64,000 bases of DNA from Megasphaera sp. UBA1696 (GTDB lineage Bacteria; Bacillota; Negativicutes; Veillonellales; Megasphaeraceae), in NCBI GenBank assembly GCA_002319965.1, contig DCJQ01000024.1, forward strand, positions 1 to 64,000, read 5' to 3'. A model generated the notes under the pieces. It saw only the letters and a program-made list of their open reading frames with translations, searched no databases and was not told the DNA's origin. Position numbers and translations under genes: made by a program. Of the stretch, positions 40,557-50,758 are shown piece by piece; position 1 is the first letter of the stretch; each line of letters starts with the position of its first letter.

Positions 40557-40952
40557 ATGATTATTGAAATGGATGTGTTGCGTATGCTGGCAAGGAAAGT
40601 CGGAAATTTACATGAAGAAAGAAGCGTTCCCCTGTGGAGGTCAGCTGCGGTACAGGCTGTCCAGCAGGGAGCCGTATATGTTCTGATTCCCATCGGAATG
40701 ATCGCAGCGATTGCCATCGCTTCTAATCTTATTACGTCTTGGACGTATCAGCAGAGTGGCGAACTCATGGAATTAAAACTTCAAGCACAGCAGTTACAAC
40801 GTGAAAATGAGCAGTTACGGGTCCAAATTTCCAAATTGGAAACGCCGGAACGAATTTATACGACGGCGACGAAACAGCTGGGAATGGTGGCACCGTCACG
40901 TATTCTCTATGGGAATCAAAGCGATCAGGCCGCAAAGGGGAACCGTCGATAA
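40557..40952 (+). CDS. ftsL: Cell-division protein FtsL-like
   Basis: A 131-residue bitopic protein. A cytoplasmic N-terminus is followed by one membrane helix (about 40-58) and a leucine-zipper-like coiled coil (ELMELKLQAQQLQRENEQLR). The end reads ATKQLGMVAPSRILYG, as in FtsL/DivIC proteins. ATG at 40557 follows AAGGAG overlapping the rsmH stop. FtsL sequences are poorly conserved, so the call relies on topology and position. A strong hairpin follows instead of the expected ftsI gene. Confidence 0.82.
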   Translation: MIIEMDVLRMLARKVGNLHEERSVPLWRSAAVQAVQQGAVYVLIPIGMIAAIAIASNLITSWTYQQSGELMELKLQAQQLQRENEQLRVQISKLETPERIYTTATKQLGMVAPSRILYGNQSDQAAKGNRR

Positions 40953-40960
40953 TTGCTTAA

Positions 40961-41001
40961 ATGAGAGGTCGACGCACTTTTGTGCGACGACCTCATTGTT
41001 A
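40961..41001 (+). terminator. Probable terminator between ftsL and murE
   Basis: ATGAGAGGTCGACGCAC (40961-40977) pairs, with a two-base bulge and one mismatch, with GTGCGACGACCTCAT (40982-40996), followed by TGTTATTT. It splits the dcw cluster where ftsI would normally stand. Confidence 0.65.
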
Positions 41002-41024
41002 TTTATCCGATAAAGCTGTACAAT
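40997..41024 (+). promoter_or_regulatory. Possible internal promoter for murE
   Basis: TTGTTA (40997-41002), 16-bp spacer, TACAAT (41019-41024), located just after the hairpin. Confidence 0.45.
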
Positions 41025-41069
41025 GTAGAACAGTACAATGAAATGAACCGTCAAGGAGGTTCTATAATA

Positions 41070-42575
41070 ATGACAAAAACAATAGGTGAACTTTGCAAGC
41101 AACTTAAAGGAATTTATAATCTCAGCGGCAGTGCCGATACGGTAGTTACCGGCATTTCTTCGGACTCCCGGGACATCGAAGCGGGCTACTTATTCGTCTG
41201 CATTTCCGGTGCTCATGTCGACGGGGCTGCTTTTGCAGCGCAAGCTGTCGAAAAGGGAGCCGTCGCCGTTTTGACGACGAAACACCTCGACCTGCCGTCG
41301 AGTGCCGTCCAGATCCAAGTACCCGATATCCACCATGCCTTAGAAGACATGGTACCTTTCTTTTATGATTATCCCGGCAAAAAGATGCGCATGATCGGCG
41401 TCACCGGCACCAACGGTAAGACGACGACGACGCATATCATCGCCCACATCCTGCGTTCTGCCGGCCATCATGTCGGCGTCATCGGTACGATTCACGCCCT
41501 CATCGACGATGAAGAACTGCCCATTCACAATACGACGCCGGACGTCGTCGAACTCCAGCGCTTCTTGGCCCTGATGTATGAAAAAGGCATGACCCATGTC
41601 GTCATGGAAGTGTCCAGCCACGCCCTGGCCTTAGAACGCGTCGCCGGTATCGAATATGATACGGCTGTCTTTACCAACCTTACTCAGGACCATCTCGATT
41701 TCCATAAGACCATGGAAAATTACGTCGCTGCCAAAGCCAAGCTCTTCCAGAGCTTGACCGCTGCCGACCATGTCAAAGACAATAAAACGGCCATCGTAAA
41801 CGTCGATGATCCCTGGTCCGAACAGATTCTTAAAGCCTGCCACTGCCAGGTCCTGACCTATGGTGTCGAAAAAGATGCCGACCTCAAAGGGTCCCATTTA
41901 AATGTCGAACTGAAACGCTCGTCCTTCGACGTCGTCGGCCCCTTTGTCAATGTCCACCTCAATATGAACATCACCGGCCTGTTCAACGTTTACAATACGC
42001 TGGCAGCTATCGGTGCGGCCCATGCCGAAGGCATCGATGAAGCCACTATCGACAAAGCTATTCAGACCTTCCACTCCGTAGCCGGTCGTTTTGAACTCGT
42101 CGAAGCCGGTCAGCCCTTTGCCATCGTCGTCGACTATTCCCATACGCCGGACAGCCTCGAAAAGGCCTTGGAAACGGCGCGGGCTATGAACCCCAACCAC
42201 GTCATTGCCGTCTTTGGCTGCGGCGGCGACCGCGATCGGACCAAGCGCCCCATCATGGGCCGTATCGGTGCCGAACTGGCCGATATTCCCATCGTTACTT
42301 CGGACAATCCGCGGTCGGAAAACCCCGATGCCATCGTAGCAGAAGTCGAAGAAGGCGTTAAACAAGGGCTCAAGGCGGGACAGCACCATGAAGTCATCGT
42401 CAACCGTCGTGAAGCCATTTACCGCGCCGTCGAACTGGCACAAGAAAACGATATCATCGTCATTGCCGGTAAAGGGCATGAAACGTATCAGATCTTAAAT
42501 GACGGTACGATTCATTTTGACGACCGTGAAGAAGCCCGCAATGCCGTTCGCGATCTGCATCGAGGAGATAAATAA
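41070..42575 (+). CDS. murE: UDP-MurNAc-L-Ala-D-Glu:meso-diaminopimelate ligase
   Basis: A 501-residue Mur ligase. The ATP loop TGTNGKTTTTH (about 113-123) and the substrate-binding TTPDVVELQ are present. SDNPRSENP contains the DNPR motif that indicates addition of meso-diaminopimelate rather than lysine, consistent with diderm peptidoglycan. ATG at 41070 after AAGGAGG is preferred to an in-frame start at 40980, which would lie inside the preceding hairpin. It overlaps murF by one base. Confidence 0.96.
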   Translation: MTKTIGELCKQLKGIYNLSGSADTVVTGISSDSRDIEAGYLFVCISGAHVDGAAFAAQAVEKGAVAVLTTKHLDLPSSAVQIQVPDIHHALEDMVPFFYDYPGKKMRMIGVTGTNGKTTTTHIIAHILRSAGHHVGVIGTIHALIDDEELPIHNTTPDVVELQRFLALMYEKGMTHVVMEVSSHALALERVAGIEYDTAVFTNLTQDHLDFHKTMENYVAAKAKLFQSLTAADHVKDNKTAIVNVDDPWSEQILKACHCQVLTYGVEKDADLKGSHLNVELKRSSFDVVGPFVNVHLNMNITGLFNVYNTLAAIGAAHAEGIDEATIDKAIQTFHSVAGRFELVEAGQPFAIVVDYSHTPDSLEKALETARAMNPNHVIAVFGCGGDRDRTKRPIMGRIGAELADIPIVTSDNPRSENPDAIVAEVEEGVKQGLKAGQHHEVIVNRREAIYRAVELAQENDIIVIAGKGHETYQILNDGTIHFDDREEARNAVRDLHRGDK

Positions 42576-43945
42576 TGGCTGACTTTACCCTTGAAGAAGT
42601 ACAGAAAGCGACGGGAGCCCGTTTGCTCTCTCCGGTAGGGAGCGTGCTTTTTCATGACGTTTGCACCGATACCCGGGCGGTGGAAAAGGGTTCCCTTTTC
42701 GTCGCCTTCAAGGGGACCTCTTTTGACGGCCATGACTTCGTCTTAAAGGCCCTCTCTTCGGGCGCAGCCGGTGCCGTCGTATCCGAACTGCGGCCGGAAT
42801 ATAAAGGTGCTGTCGTACCGATTTTCGTCGTGTCCGATACGCTGAAAGCCTATCAGGATTTAGCTCGTTTTCACCGCCGCCGTTTTTCCATTCCCGTCAT
42901 TGCCGTAACCGGCTCGGTAGGGAAGACGTCGACGCGCAATATGATTGCCGCCGTCTTGAGTGAAAAATATAAGGTATTGCAGACGGAAAAGAATTATAAT
43001 AATGAAATCGGCCTGCCTAAGACCCTGTTCCAGTTGACGGCAGACCACGAAGCCTGCGTCGTCGAAATGGGCATGCGCGGTCTCGGGCAGATTGCCGAAT
43101 TGGTCGATATCGGTGAGCCGACTATCGGCGTTGTGACCAACGTCGGCAAGAGCCATATCGAACTCTTGGGGTCGCAGGAAAATATTGCCAAGGCCAAGGC
43201 CGAACTGGTTCAAGGTCTTGATGCCCATGGGACGGCCATCTTAAATGGGGACGACCCCTTTGTCGCACCTATGAAAAATCTCTGCCAAGGCCGGTCTATC
43301 CTCTACGGGACCGATGATTCGGCTCAGATCCGGGCCGAGAATATCGTTTGTGACGAAAAAGGGGTTCGCTTTATCTGCCGCTGCTTCGACCGCACCTTTG
43401 ATGTTTCCGTTCCGGTCATTGGCCGCCACAACGTCTATAATGCCTTAGCGGCGATTGCTGCCGGCTATGTAACCGGTCTCAGCGATGCGGAATTGCAGGC
43501 CGGACTTTCTGCCTACCGAGGCATGGCCATGCGCCAGGAACTCCTGCACCTCGGGCCTTATACCTTCATCAACGATACTTATAATGCCAATCCGGCTTCG
43601 ATGGCTGAAGCTATCCGTACTTTGGACCTGTTGACCAAAGGCCGCAAAATCGCCGTTCTCGGCGGCATGGGAGAACTCGGCGACTGGGCTGAAAGAGAAC
43701 ACCGGGCTATTGGCCGCTTAGTGGCGGATATGAAGCTCGACGCTCTCATTACCATGGGGGATTTAGCAGAAGACATTGCCCGGGCAGCCCGGGAAACCGG
43801 CATGGAAGCTGTCTATACGACGGCTACCCATGAAGAAGCAGCCCGACAATTGAAAAAATTGATCCGCCATGGCGATACCGTCCTGTTAAAAGGCTCGCGC
43901 AGCTTTGCTATGGAAAAAATACTGCCCTATTTTGAAAGGAAGTAA
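42575..43945 (+). CDS. murF: UDP-MurNAc-tripeptide:D-Ala-D-Ala ligase
   Basis: A 456-residue Mur ligase that adds D-Ala-D-Ala. The ATP loop reads TGSVGKTSTRNM, and NYNNEIGLPKT is the typical MurF segment. The C-terminal domain contains INDTYNANPASM. The start codon ATG shares a base with the murE stop (TAATG). It is followed five bases later by mraY. Confidence 0.96.
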   Translation: MADFTLEEVQKATGARLLSPVGSVLFHDVCTDTRAVEKGSLFVAFKGTSFDGHDFVLKALSSGAAGAVVSELRPEYKGAVVPIFVVSDTLKAYQDLARFHRRRFSIPVIAVTGSVGKTSTRNMIAAVLSEKYKVLQTEKNYNNEIGLPKTLFQLTADHEACVVEMGMRGLGQIAELVDIGEPTIGVVTNVGKSHIELLGSQENIAKAKAELVQGLDAHGTAILNGDDPFVAPMKNLCQGRSILYGTDDSAQIRAENIVCDEKGVRFICRCFDRTFDVSVPVIGRHNVYNALAAIAAGYVTGLSDAELQAGLSAYRGMAMRQELLHLGPYTFINDTYNANPASMAEAIRTLDLLTKGRKIAVLGGMGELGDWAEREHRAIGRLVADMKLDALITMGDLAEDIARAARETGMEAVYTTATHEEAARQLKKLIRHGDTVLLKGSRSFAMEKILPYFERK

Positions 43946-43950
43946 TGTGA

Positions 43951-44916
43951 ATGTTTAAAATGCTGATTTTCAGCTTCATCGTCAGCCTGGTCATCGGCCT
44001 TGTCCTGGGACCTTTCGTCATCAAAAAACTGAAACAGTTCCACGCCCGCCAGTCTGAACGAGAAGAAGGGCCGGAAAGCCATAAGTATAAAGCCGGTACA
44101 CCGACCATGGGGGGCATCCTCATCCTGACGGCGCTGACCGTGGCCTGCCTCCTCTTTGATCCGATGGAAATCAGAAAGGCCCTGGCCTTATTCCTGACCC
44201 TCGGTCACGGCGTCATCGGCTTTTTGGATGACTCCATCAAGGCCGTTAAACACCGCAATTTGGGCCTTACGGCAAAACAGAAACTGGCCGGCCAGTTCGT
44301 CATGGCTGCCGTTTTCTGCTACATCCTCCAAGCCTTCCTTCATTTTCCCACGACCTTGTGGATTCCTTTCACGTCGACTACGGTTGACTTAGGTTTGTTC
44401 TACTATCTCTTCGTATTCGTCATGATCGTCGGAGCCAGCAATGCCGTCAACCTGACGGACGGACTCGACGGATTGGCAGCCGGTTCATGCTCGATTACGG
44501 CCGTTGCTTACGTCGTCATCGCCGTTGCCTTGGGGTATACTCATTTTGCCATTTTCAGTACGGCCCTGACTGGTGCCTGCTTGGGCTTCTTGTTCTATAA
44601 CCAGCATCCGGCTAAAATGTTCATGGGCGATACGGGGTCTTTGGCCCTCGGCGGCGCCTTAGCGGCTATGGCCATTTTAACGAAGACGGAACTCTTGCTC
44701 ATCTTGGCCGGCGGCCTCTATGTTCTCGAAGCTTTGTCGGTCATCATCCAGGTTATTTCCTTCAAAACACGGGGCGTCCGGGTCTTTAAAATGAGCCCGA
44801 TTCACCACCATTTTGAATTATCCGGCTGGAGCGAAGTAAAAGTAGTTACGGTTTTTTGGAGTTTTTCGGCGTTAATGGCTATCTTGGCTATTATCGTCGT
44901 CATGGCAGGAAAGTAA
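43951..44916 (+). CDS. mraY: Phospho-MurNAc-pentapeptide transferase
   Basis: A 321-residue integral membrane enzyme with about ten helices that makes lipid I. The motifs KAGTPTMGGI, the aspartate pair in FLDDSIK, NAVNLTDGLDGLA, FMGDTGSLALGG and SPIHHHFELSGW are all present, so the catalytic aspartates and the histidine loop are intact. It follows murF by five bases. Confidence 0.97.
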   Translation: MFKMLIFSFIVSLVIGLVLGPFVIKKLKQFHARQSEREEGPESHKYKAGTPTMGGILILTALTVACLLFDPMEIRKALALFLTLGHGVIGFLDDSIKAVKHRNLGLTAKQKLAGQFVMAAVFCYILQAFLHFPTTLWIPFTSTTVDLGLFYYLFVFVMIVGASNAVNLTDGLDGLAAGSCSITAVAYVVIAVALGYTHFAIFSTALTGACLGFLFYNQHPAKMFMGDTGSLALGGALAAMAILTKTELLLILAGGLYVLEALSVIIQVISFKTRGVRVFKMSPIHHHFELSGWSEVKVVTVFWSFSALMAILAIIVVMAGK

Positions 44917-44968
44917 ACAGCCTTTTCCCATTGTTAAGACCATATTTTACATAAAGCAGGTGTAGGTA

Positions 44969-46336
44969 ATGAGCATCATGGATTTTTCTGGAAAAAAATT
45001 TTTAGTCATCGGCGCGGGCATTAGTGGTCGTGCCGCTTCACTGGCCTTGGCAGATTACGGGGGGACCGTCGTCCTCAACGATATGAAGGCCATCGATGTG
45101 AGCGAAAAGCCATGGCCGGACTTGGCGTCTCGCGGCGTGAAGCTCGTCTTTGGCAGCCAGGAAACGAGCCTCCTCGACGGCATGGATGTCGTCGTACCGT
45201 CGCCGGTCATTTCTCCGGAAATTCCCATTATGAAAGCCGCTGCTGCGAAAGGGCTTCCTATTTGGAGCGAAGTCGAAGTCGCCTGCCGCGTTACCGATGC
45301 TGACATCATCGGCATCACCGGTACCAACGGTAAGACGACGACGACAACCCTGGTAGGGGAAATCATGAAAGCTACAGGCCGTCAGACCGTCGTTGGCGGC
45401 AACATCGGCTACGGCCTTTCGGAACAGGCAAAGGATCTTCCGAAAGCCGCCGTCGTCGTGGCCGAACTTTCAAGTTTCCAACTCGAATTTACGCGTACGA
45501 TGAAGGCAAAGGCGGCAGTTATCCTCAATATCACGCCGGATCATTTGGACCGTCATCACACGATGGAAGCCTACAGTGCTGCGAAACAGCGAATTTTCCT
45601 CAATCAGGACAAGGACGATTATGCCATCCTCAATTACGATGATGACCGCGTCCGGGCCATGGCCGATGCCATGACCGGTACGGTCCTGTACTTTTCGACA
45701 AACGGCGAGGTCCCTGAAGGAGCCTTTTATCGGGACGGCGACCTTATTCTGCGCCATGAAGGACAGGATACCGTCGTCTGTGCTGAATCGGAGCTCCATC
45801 TCTTTGGCAAGCATAATATACAGAATTGCTTAGCGGCGATTCTCTTGACCTATGCTGCCGGGGCTTCCCTTGACGTCATTAGACAAGTTTTAAAATCTTT
45901 TAAGGGTGTTGAACACCGGCTTGAAAAAGTTCGGACCATCCACGATGTAACTTATTATAATGATTCCAAGGGTACCAACGTCGATGCTTCCATGAAGGCT
46001 TTGGATGCCTTTCCCAAGGGCCATCTCATTCTCATCGCCGGCGGCTACGACAAAAAGACGCCCCTCGATGACTTTATGGCCTTAGCGGCAAAACGCGTCG
46101 ACACGCTGATCCTCATCGGCGATGCCGCCGACCGTTTTGAAGCCGCTGCGAAAAAAGCGGGTATTGCAGATATTCGTCGTACCGGTTATAGTATGGAAGG
46201 TGCGATTATGTTAGCCCGCAGTATTGCCAAAGCTCCTCAGGCCGTCCTCCTTTCACCGGCTTGCTCGAGCTTTGATATGTATGATAATTTTGAACAGCGT
46301 GGCCGTGTCTTTAAAGGCATTGTCAACGCGATCTGA
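44969..46336 (+). CDS. murD: UDP-MurNAc-L-Ala:D-Glu ligase
   Basis: A 455-residue Mur ligase adding D-glutamate. The N-terminal Rossmann segment is FLVIGAGISGRAASLAL, the ATP loop is GITGTNGKTTTT, and NITPDHLDRH and YYNDSKGTNVDA follow. It lies 52 bases after mraY. In many dcw clusters ftsW follows; here only 33 bases separate murD from murG. Confidence 0.96.
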   Translation: MSIMDFSGKKFLVIGAGISGRAASLALADYGGTVVLNDMKAIDVSEKPWPDLASRGVKLVFGSQETSLLDGMDVVVPSPVISPEIPIMKAAAAKGLPIWSEVEVACRVTDADIIGITGTNGKTTTTTLVGEIMKATGRQTVVGGNIGYGLSEQAKDLPKAAVVVAELSSFQLEFTRTMKAKAAVILNITPDHLDRHHTMEAYSAAKQRIFLNQDKDDYAILNYDDDRVRAMADAMTGTVLYFSTNGEVPEGAFYRDGDLILRHEGQDTVVCAESELHLFGKHNIQNCLAAILLTYAAGASLDVIRQVLKSFKGVEHRLEKVRTIHDVTYYNDSKGTNVDASMKALDAFPKGHLILIAGGYDKKTPLDDFMALAAKRVDTLILIGDAADRFEAAAKKAGIADIRRTGYSMEGAIMLARSIAKAPQAVLLSPACSSFDMYDNFEQRGRVFKGIVNAI

Positions 46337-46369
46337 TACTATTTAACACAGACGACAGGAGGCAGGAAC

Positions 46370-47491
46370 ATGCGTCGAGTTATTATTTCCGGAGGCGGCA
46401 CAGGCGGCCATATCTACCCGGCTATTACCATTGCCCGGGCGATTGCCGACATCGAGCCTACCGAATTTCTCTACGTCGGCTCCAAAATCGGCCTGGAAAA
46501 TACCTTGATTCCAAAAGAAGGGTTGCCCTTCGTCACCCTCGACGTGCGGGGCCTCGAACGGAAGATTTCCGTCCGCAACCTGGTTACACTCGGAAAGACG
46601 GCAGCCAGTCTGATTAAGGCAGAAGGCATTATCCATAAATTTAAACCGGACGTCGTCATCGGTACCGGCGGTTTCGTCTGCGGCCCGGTCTTACTAGCCG
46701 CAAGTCTCAGCGGTGTACCGGCATTGATCCAGGAACAAAACGTCATTCCCGGCGTTACCAATACGATTTTGAGCCGCTTTGTCAATCGCGTCGCTCTCGG
46801 TTATGAAGAAGCTGCCGAGCGCTTTCGCAGAAAAAGCATTCTCGTTTATACAGGCAATCCCGTCCGCAAGGATATTTTGACGGTCACCCGTGAAGAGGGC
46901 CGGAAAAAGCTGGGATTGGATCCCCATAAATTTACCCTCCTCGTCGCCGGGGGAAGCCGCGGTGCCCGCAGCATCAACACGGCGATGATCGAGGTTCATA
47001 AACATTTTCGCAACGACGATACGATACAGATTCTCCACGTTACCGGCGATCACGAATATGACCGCGTCGTAAAACAGCTGTCGGGCATCGAATGCCGCGG
47101 CCGCTACGGTAAAGGGAGCCGCATTATTCCTTATCTTCACCATATGCCGGAAGCCTTGGCTGCCTGCGACCTGGCCGTATACCGTGCCGGTGCCGTCGGT
47201 CTTGCCGAGCTGACCGTTCGCGGCGTACCGTCGATTCTCATTCCCTATCCCTATGCAGCGGAAGATCATCAGAGCTATAATGCACAGGCCTTGGTCATGT
47301 GCGGCGCCGCCAAGATGATTCTCGATAAGATGCTGACCGGGCGGGAACTATTGGAAGAAATCATTCACTTAAAAGACGATCCGTCGGCCCTGGCAGCCAT
47401 GGGCAAAGCCAGCCGTTCGATGGGTAAGCCCCAGGCTGCTCAGGATATTGCTGAACTGGCCTTGTCGATTGCCCGAAACCGTCGTCCGTAA
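46370..47491 (+). CDS. murG: Undecaprenyl-PP-MurNAc-pentapeptide GlcNAc transferase
   Basis: A 373-residue GT28 enzyme that converts lipid I to lipid II on the inner membrane face. The glycine loops SGGGTGGHIYPA near the N-terminus and VAGGSRGARSIN in the second half are intact. The UDP-GlcNAc segment YRAGAVGLAELTVRGVPSI is present, and PYPYAAEDHQSYNA completes the signature. AGGAGG precedes the ATG. Confidence 0.97.
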   Translation: MRRVIISGGGTGGHIYPAITIARAIADIEPTEFLYVGSKIGLENTLIPKEGLPFVTLDVRGLERKISVRNLVTLGKTAASLIKAEGIIHKFKPDVVIGTGGFVCGPVLLAASLSGVPALIQEQNVIPGVTNTILSRFVNRVALGYEEAAERFRRKSILVYTGNPVRKDILTVTREEGRKKLGLDPHKFTLLVAGGSRGARSINTAMIEVHKHFRNDDTIQILHVTGDHEYDRVVKQLSGIECRGRYGKGSRIIPYLHHMPEALAACDLAVYRAGAVGLAELTVRGVPSILIPYPYAAEDHQSYNAQALVMCGAAKMILDKMLTGRELLEEIIHLKDDPSALAAMGKASRSMGKPQAAQDIAELALSIARNRRP

Positions 47492-47504
47492 CAGGAGAAG
47501 AAGG

Positions 47505-48908
47505 GTGTGGAATAAACCTATGGTTAATCTGAACGATGTGACAAACGTTCATTTTATTGGGATTGCCGGAGCCGGAATGCGGGCAATCGCCAATGTTTTT
47601 ATTGAAAAAGGATATCGCGTATCCGGCTCAGACCTCAAAGCCTCGCCTGTAACGGAGCAGTTTGCCAAGCGCGGAGCCCGTATCTGCATTGGACAAAGCC
47701 CTGAAAATTTGCAGGACGCCCAGGTCGTCGTCATTTCGTCGGCCATCCGCGACAATAACGTCGAACTCGTCGAAGCACGGCGCCGGCAGATTCCGGTCAT
47801 CCACCGTTCCGATGCGCTGGTTCACATTATGAGCTGGGGGAAGGGGATTTCTGTTGCCGGTGCTCACGGCAAGACGACGACGTCGTCTATGCTGGGCCAG
47901 GTATTTGAAGAATGCCGACAGGACCCGACCATCGTCATCGGCGGGGAAGTCGACTATTTGCACAGCAACTCGATCTTAGGGAAGGGGCAGTACGTCATTG
48001 CCGAAGCCGATGAAAGCGATGGCACCTTCCTCAAGCAGCATCCGTATATCGCCGTCGTTACCAATATCGACGCCGACCACATGGATCACTATAACTCCCT
48101 TGAAAACGTCATCGCAGCCTTTAAGGAATTCATACAGAAACTCGATCCCGAAAAGGGACTGGCTGTCTTGTGCTTTGAAAATGACAAGATTCGCGCCATG
48201 GCTCCTTCCATCGGGCGGCGCTACGTTTCGTACGGCCTCGAACAGCCGGCGGACTACCAGGCAAGAGATCTTCATTACCAAAAGGGTAAACTCCACTTTA
48301 GTGTCTATAAAGGCGGCCAAAAGATGGGCGACATGGTCTTAAACGTACCGGGCCGGCATAACGTCCTCAATGCCTTGGCGACGACGGCCGTTGCCGATGC
48401 CTGCGGCCTGCCCTTTTCTGAGATAGCCGCTGCCATGAGCCATTTCCACGGGGCTAAGCGTCGGTTCCAGACCAAGGGTTTTGTCGGCGACGTTTGGGTC
48501 GTCGATGACTACGCCCATCATCCGACGGAAATCAATGCGACCTTGACGGCTGCCCGCGACATGGGGACCCACCGCGTCGTCTGTCTCTTCCAGCCGCACC
48601 GCTACACGCGGACTCAGCTCCTCCTCGAACAGTACGGCAGTGCCTTTGCCAAGGCCGATAAACTGATCGTAACCGATGTATACAGTGCCGGTGAAGACCC
48701 TATTCCCGGTGTATCGGGCGAACTCATTGCTAAAAAAGTCAAGGAGACGACCGGGCAAGACGTCACCTACATTCCTCATAAAGAGGATTTGATTGCCTAT
48801 TTGAAAGAAACTTCCCGACCCCTCGATTTAGTCATCACCATGGGCGCCGGAGATATTTATAAAGTCGGCGAACGATATATTGCCGAAGCGAAAGAAATGG
48901 AGAAATAA
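47505..48908 (+). CDS. murC: UDP-MurNAc:L-alanine ligase
   Basis: A 467-residue Mur ligase that starts peptide-stem synthesis. HFIGIAGAGMRAIANVF lies at the N-terminus, the ATP loop is AGAHGKTTTSSM, and DDYAHHPTEI and CLFQPHRYTRT are typical. GTG at 47505, seven bases after AGGAG (47493-47497), is preferred; ATG at 47520 is an alternative five codons in. It is followed by ddl after three bases. MurB, often nearby, is absent. Confidence 0.95.
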   Translation: MWNKPMVNLNDVTNVHFIGIAGAGMRAIANVFIEKGYRVSGSDLKASPVTEQFAKRGARICIGQSPENLQDAQVVVISSAIRDNNVELVEARRRQIPVIHRSDALVHIMSWGKGISVAGAHGKTTTSSMLGQVFEECRQDPTIVIGGEVDYLHSNSILGKGQYVIAEADESDGTFLKQHPYIAVVTNIDADHMDHYNSLENVIAAFKEFIQKLDPEKGLAVLCFENDKIRAMAPSIGRRYVSYGLEQPADYQARDLHYQKGKLHFSVYKGGQKMGDMVLNVPGRHNVLNALATTAVADACGLPFSEIAAAMSHFHGAKRRFQTKGFVGDVWVVDDYAHHPTEINATLTAARDMGTHRVVCLFQPHRYTRTQLLLEQYGSAFAKADKLIVTDVYSAGEDPIPGVSGELIAKKVKETTGQDVTYIPHKEDLIAYLKETSRPLDLVITMGAGDIYKVGERYIAEAKEMEK

Positions 48909-48911
48909 CGC

Positions 48912-49850
48912 ATGGAAGACATGAAAGGTAAACAGATTGCCGTCGTCGTCGGCGGCCCTTCGACAGAAGCGGAAGTATCGCGCCGCACGGGAGCTGCCAT
49001 TGCCGAAGCACTGAAGAAAAAAGGCTATGCCGTCGAAACGATTGAACTCGTTCCGCATACCTTGGCGGCAACCTTGAAGGAAAAGAAAATCGACGTCGTA
49101 TTCAACGCCCTTCACGGCCGCTACGGCGAAGACGGTGTTCTCCAGGGCCTGTGCGAAATGATGGGCATTCCTTATACCGGCCCGGGCGTCATGGCCAGTG
49201 CCGTCGGCATGAATAAGGTCATGAGCAAGGCTGCCTTCAAAGGCGCCGGCATTGCCACGGCTCCCTTTGCCTACTACTTTGCCAATCAGGATCGCAAGGA
49301 GATCATCGCCGATATTGAAAAACAGTTTTCTCTGCCCGTCGTCATCAAGTCGTCCGGCCAGGGCTCGAGCATCGGAACGGTCATCGTCACCGCCCGGGAA
49401 GAACTGGAACCGGCCCTTGAAGAAGCCTTTAAGTACAGCACATCGATCGTAGCCGAAGCCTTCATCGACGGCGATGAATTTACCGTTGCCGTCATGGACG
49501 GACTGGCCTTTCCGGTCATTCAGATCGTATCCAGTACGGGGAAATACGACTTCTATTCGAAATACGAACCGGGCATTGCCAAGCACATCTGCCCGGCTCC
49601 CATTTCAGCAGCTTTGGCTAAGGAAATGCAGGACCTGGCCTTAATGGTCTTCCGCCTCTGCCACTGCAGCGGTGTGTCCCGCGTCGATATGATGACCGAT
49701 AAAGAAGGCCATCCCTTCGTCCTTGAAATCAATACCGTACCGGGAATGACGGCGACCAGTCTGGTCCCCGACGCAGCACGGGCCATGGGCCTTTCTTTTG
49801 AAGATTTGTGCGAAAAGATTTTGCTCGAAGCATCGGTAGGTAAATTCTGA
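48912..49850 (+). CDS. ddl: D-alanine:D-alanine ligase
   Basis: A 312-residue ATP-grasp enzyme making the D-Ala-D-Ala used by MurF. The N-terminal VVVGGPSTEAEVSRRTG, NALHGRYGEDGVLQG and the grasp segment PVVIKSSGQGSSIGT are typical. SRVDMMTDKEG with LEINTVPGMT supplies the magnesium-binding residues. The length is standard. Its stop overlaps the ftsQ start by one base. Confidence 0.95.
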   Translation: MEDMKGKQIAVVVGGPSTEAEVSRRTGAAIAEALKKKGYAVETIELVPHTLAATLKEKKIDVVFNALHGRYGEDGVLQGLCEMMGIPYTGPGVMASAVGMNKVMSKAAFKGAGIATAPFAYYFANQDRKEIIADIEKQFSLPVVIKSSGQGSSIGTVIVTAREELEPALEEAFKYSTSIVAEAFIDGDEFTVAVMDGLAFPVIQIVSSTGKYDFYSKYEPGIAKHICPAPISAALAKEMQDLALMVFRLCHCSGVSRVDMMTDKEGHPFVLEINTVPGMTATSLVPDAARAMGLSFEDLCEKILLEASVGKF

Positions 49851-50758
49851 TGAAACAGCATCCATATCCGGGAAGGCGGCCGCGAACGGTAGTGCCGAAC
49901 GATCCTCATGATGTCTTTGTGCCTCCTCATCTTGACAGGGATCCCTTGCGCAGCGATGAGGATATGAGACTGGCTGAAGAAGAGGAACGTCGCCGTCAGC
50001 AGATACGGCAGGCTGCCCGACTGAAGAAAAAAAGAAAGCAGCAGAAAAAAGCGCGTGCTCGCCGGCGCAGATGTACGATTATCTTAGGCGTCCTCGGCGT
50101 CTTTGCCTTGTGGCTGTTCCTGCGGCTGGCACCGGTTCCCTTTGGCACGATCATCGTCGACGGCAATGAAAACATGTCCTTTGACGATGTTTACCGCGCC
50201 GCCGGCGCTTATTCCTATGTCAACGTCATCCAACTGTCGACAGCCGGCATTGAGGAGCGGCTGAAAAAAGACCTGCGTATTGCCGATGCCACCGTAACCC
50301 GGGAATTTCCGGCGACCATTCACATCGAGCTGACCGAACGCAAGCCGGCCGCTATCATTACGACGCTCTATGGTTTTGCTTACGTCGATAAGACGGGACG
50401 GGTCATCGATTTGGAACCGCAGATCAAAGGCGTTTCCCTGCCCATCATGACTGGGAAAAAAGTGGACAATTTGCTCCTTGGCGATACGATCAACGATCCG
50501 ACCCTCCAGGCGGCTATGGTATACCTTCAGAGTCTGCCGCCGGATCTGCTTAAAACGATTGTCGAAGTAAACGTCGGTAATCCCGAAAGTATCGTCGCCT
50601 ATACGACCGATTCCGTTCCCATCCGCCTCGGTAAGGGCGATGACCCGGCTGAACGGGCCAAGATGACTGAAACCTTACTTACCGAAGCTCAAAGCAACGG
50701 AATCAATGTACAGTATATCGATACCGACCTCAGAGCACCGGCAATTAAGGCAAAATAA
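49850..50758 (+). CDS. ftsQ: Cell-division protein FtsQ/DivIB
   Basis: A 302-residue bitopic division protein. A long, highly basic cytoplasmic segment (1-73, rich in Arg/Lys/Gln) is followed by one helix (about 75-93) and a POTRA domain beginning GTIIVDGNENMSFDDVY. The C-terminal beta domain follows. FtsQ joins FtsL/FtsB to recruit septal synthases. It overlaps ddl by one base. No ftsA gene lies between it and ftsZ. Confidence 0.92.
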   Translation: MKQHPYPGRRPRTVVPNDPHDVFVPPHLDRDPLRSDEDMRLAEEEERRRQQIRQAARLKKKRKQQKKARARRRRCTIILGVLGVFALWLFLRLAPVPFGTIIVDGNENMSFDDVYRAAGAYSYVNVIQLSTAGIEERLKKDLRIADATVTREFPATIHIELTERKPAAIITTLYGFAYVDKTGRVIDLEPQIKGVSLPIMTGKKVDNLLLGDTINDPTLQAAMVYLQSLPPDLLKTIVEVNVGNPESIVAYTTDSVPIRLGKGDDPAERAKMTETLLTEAQSNGINVQYIDTDLRAPAIKAK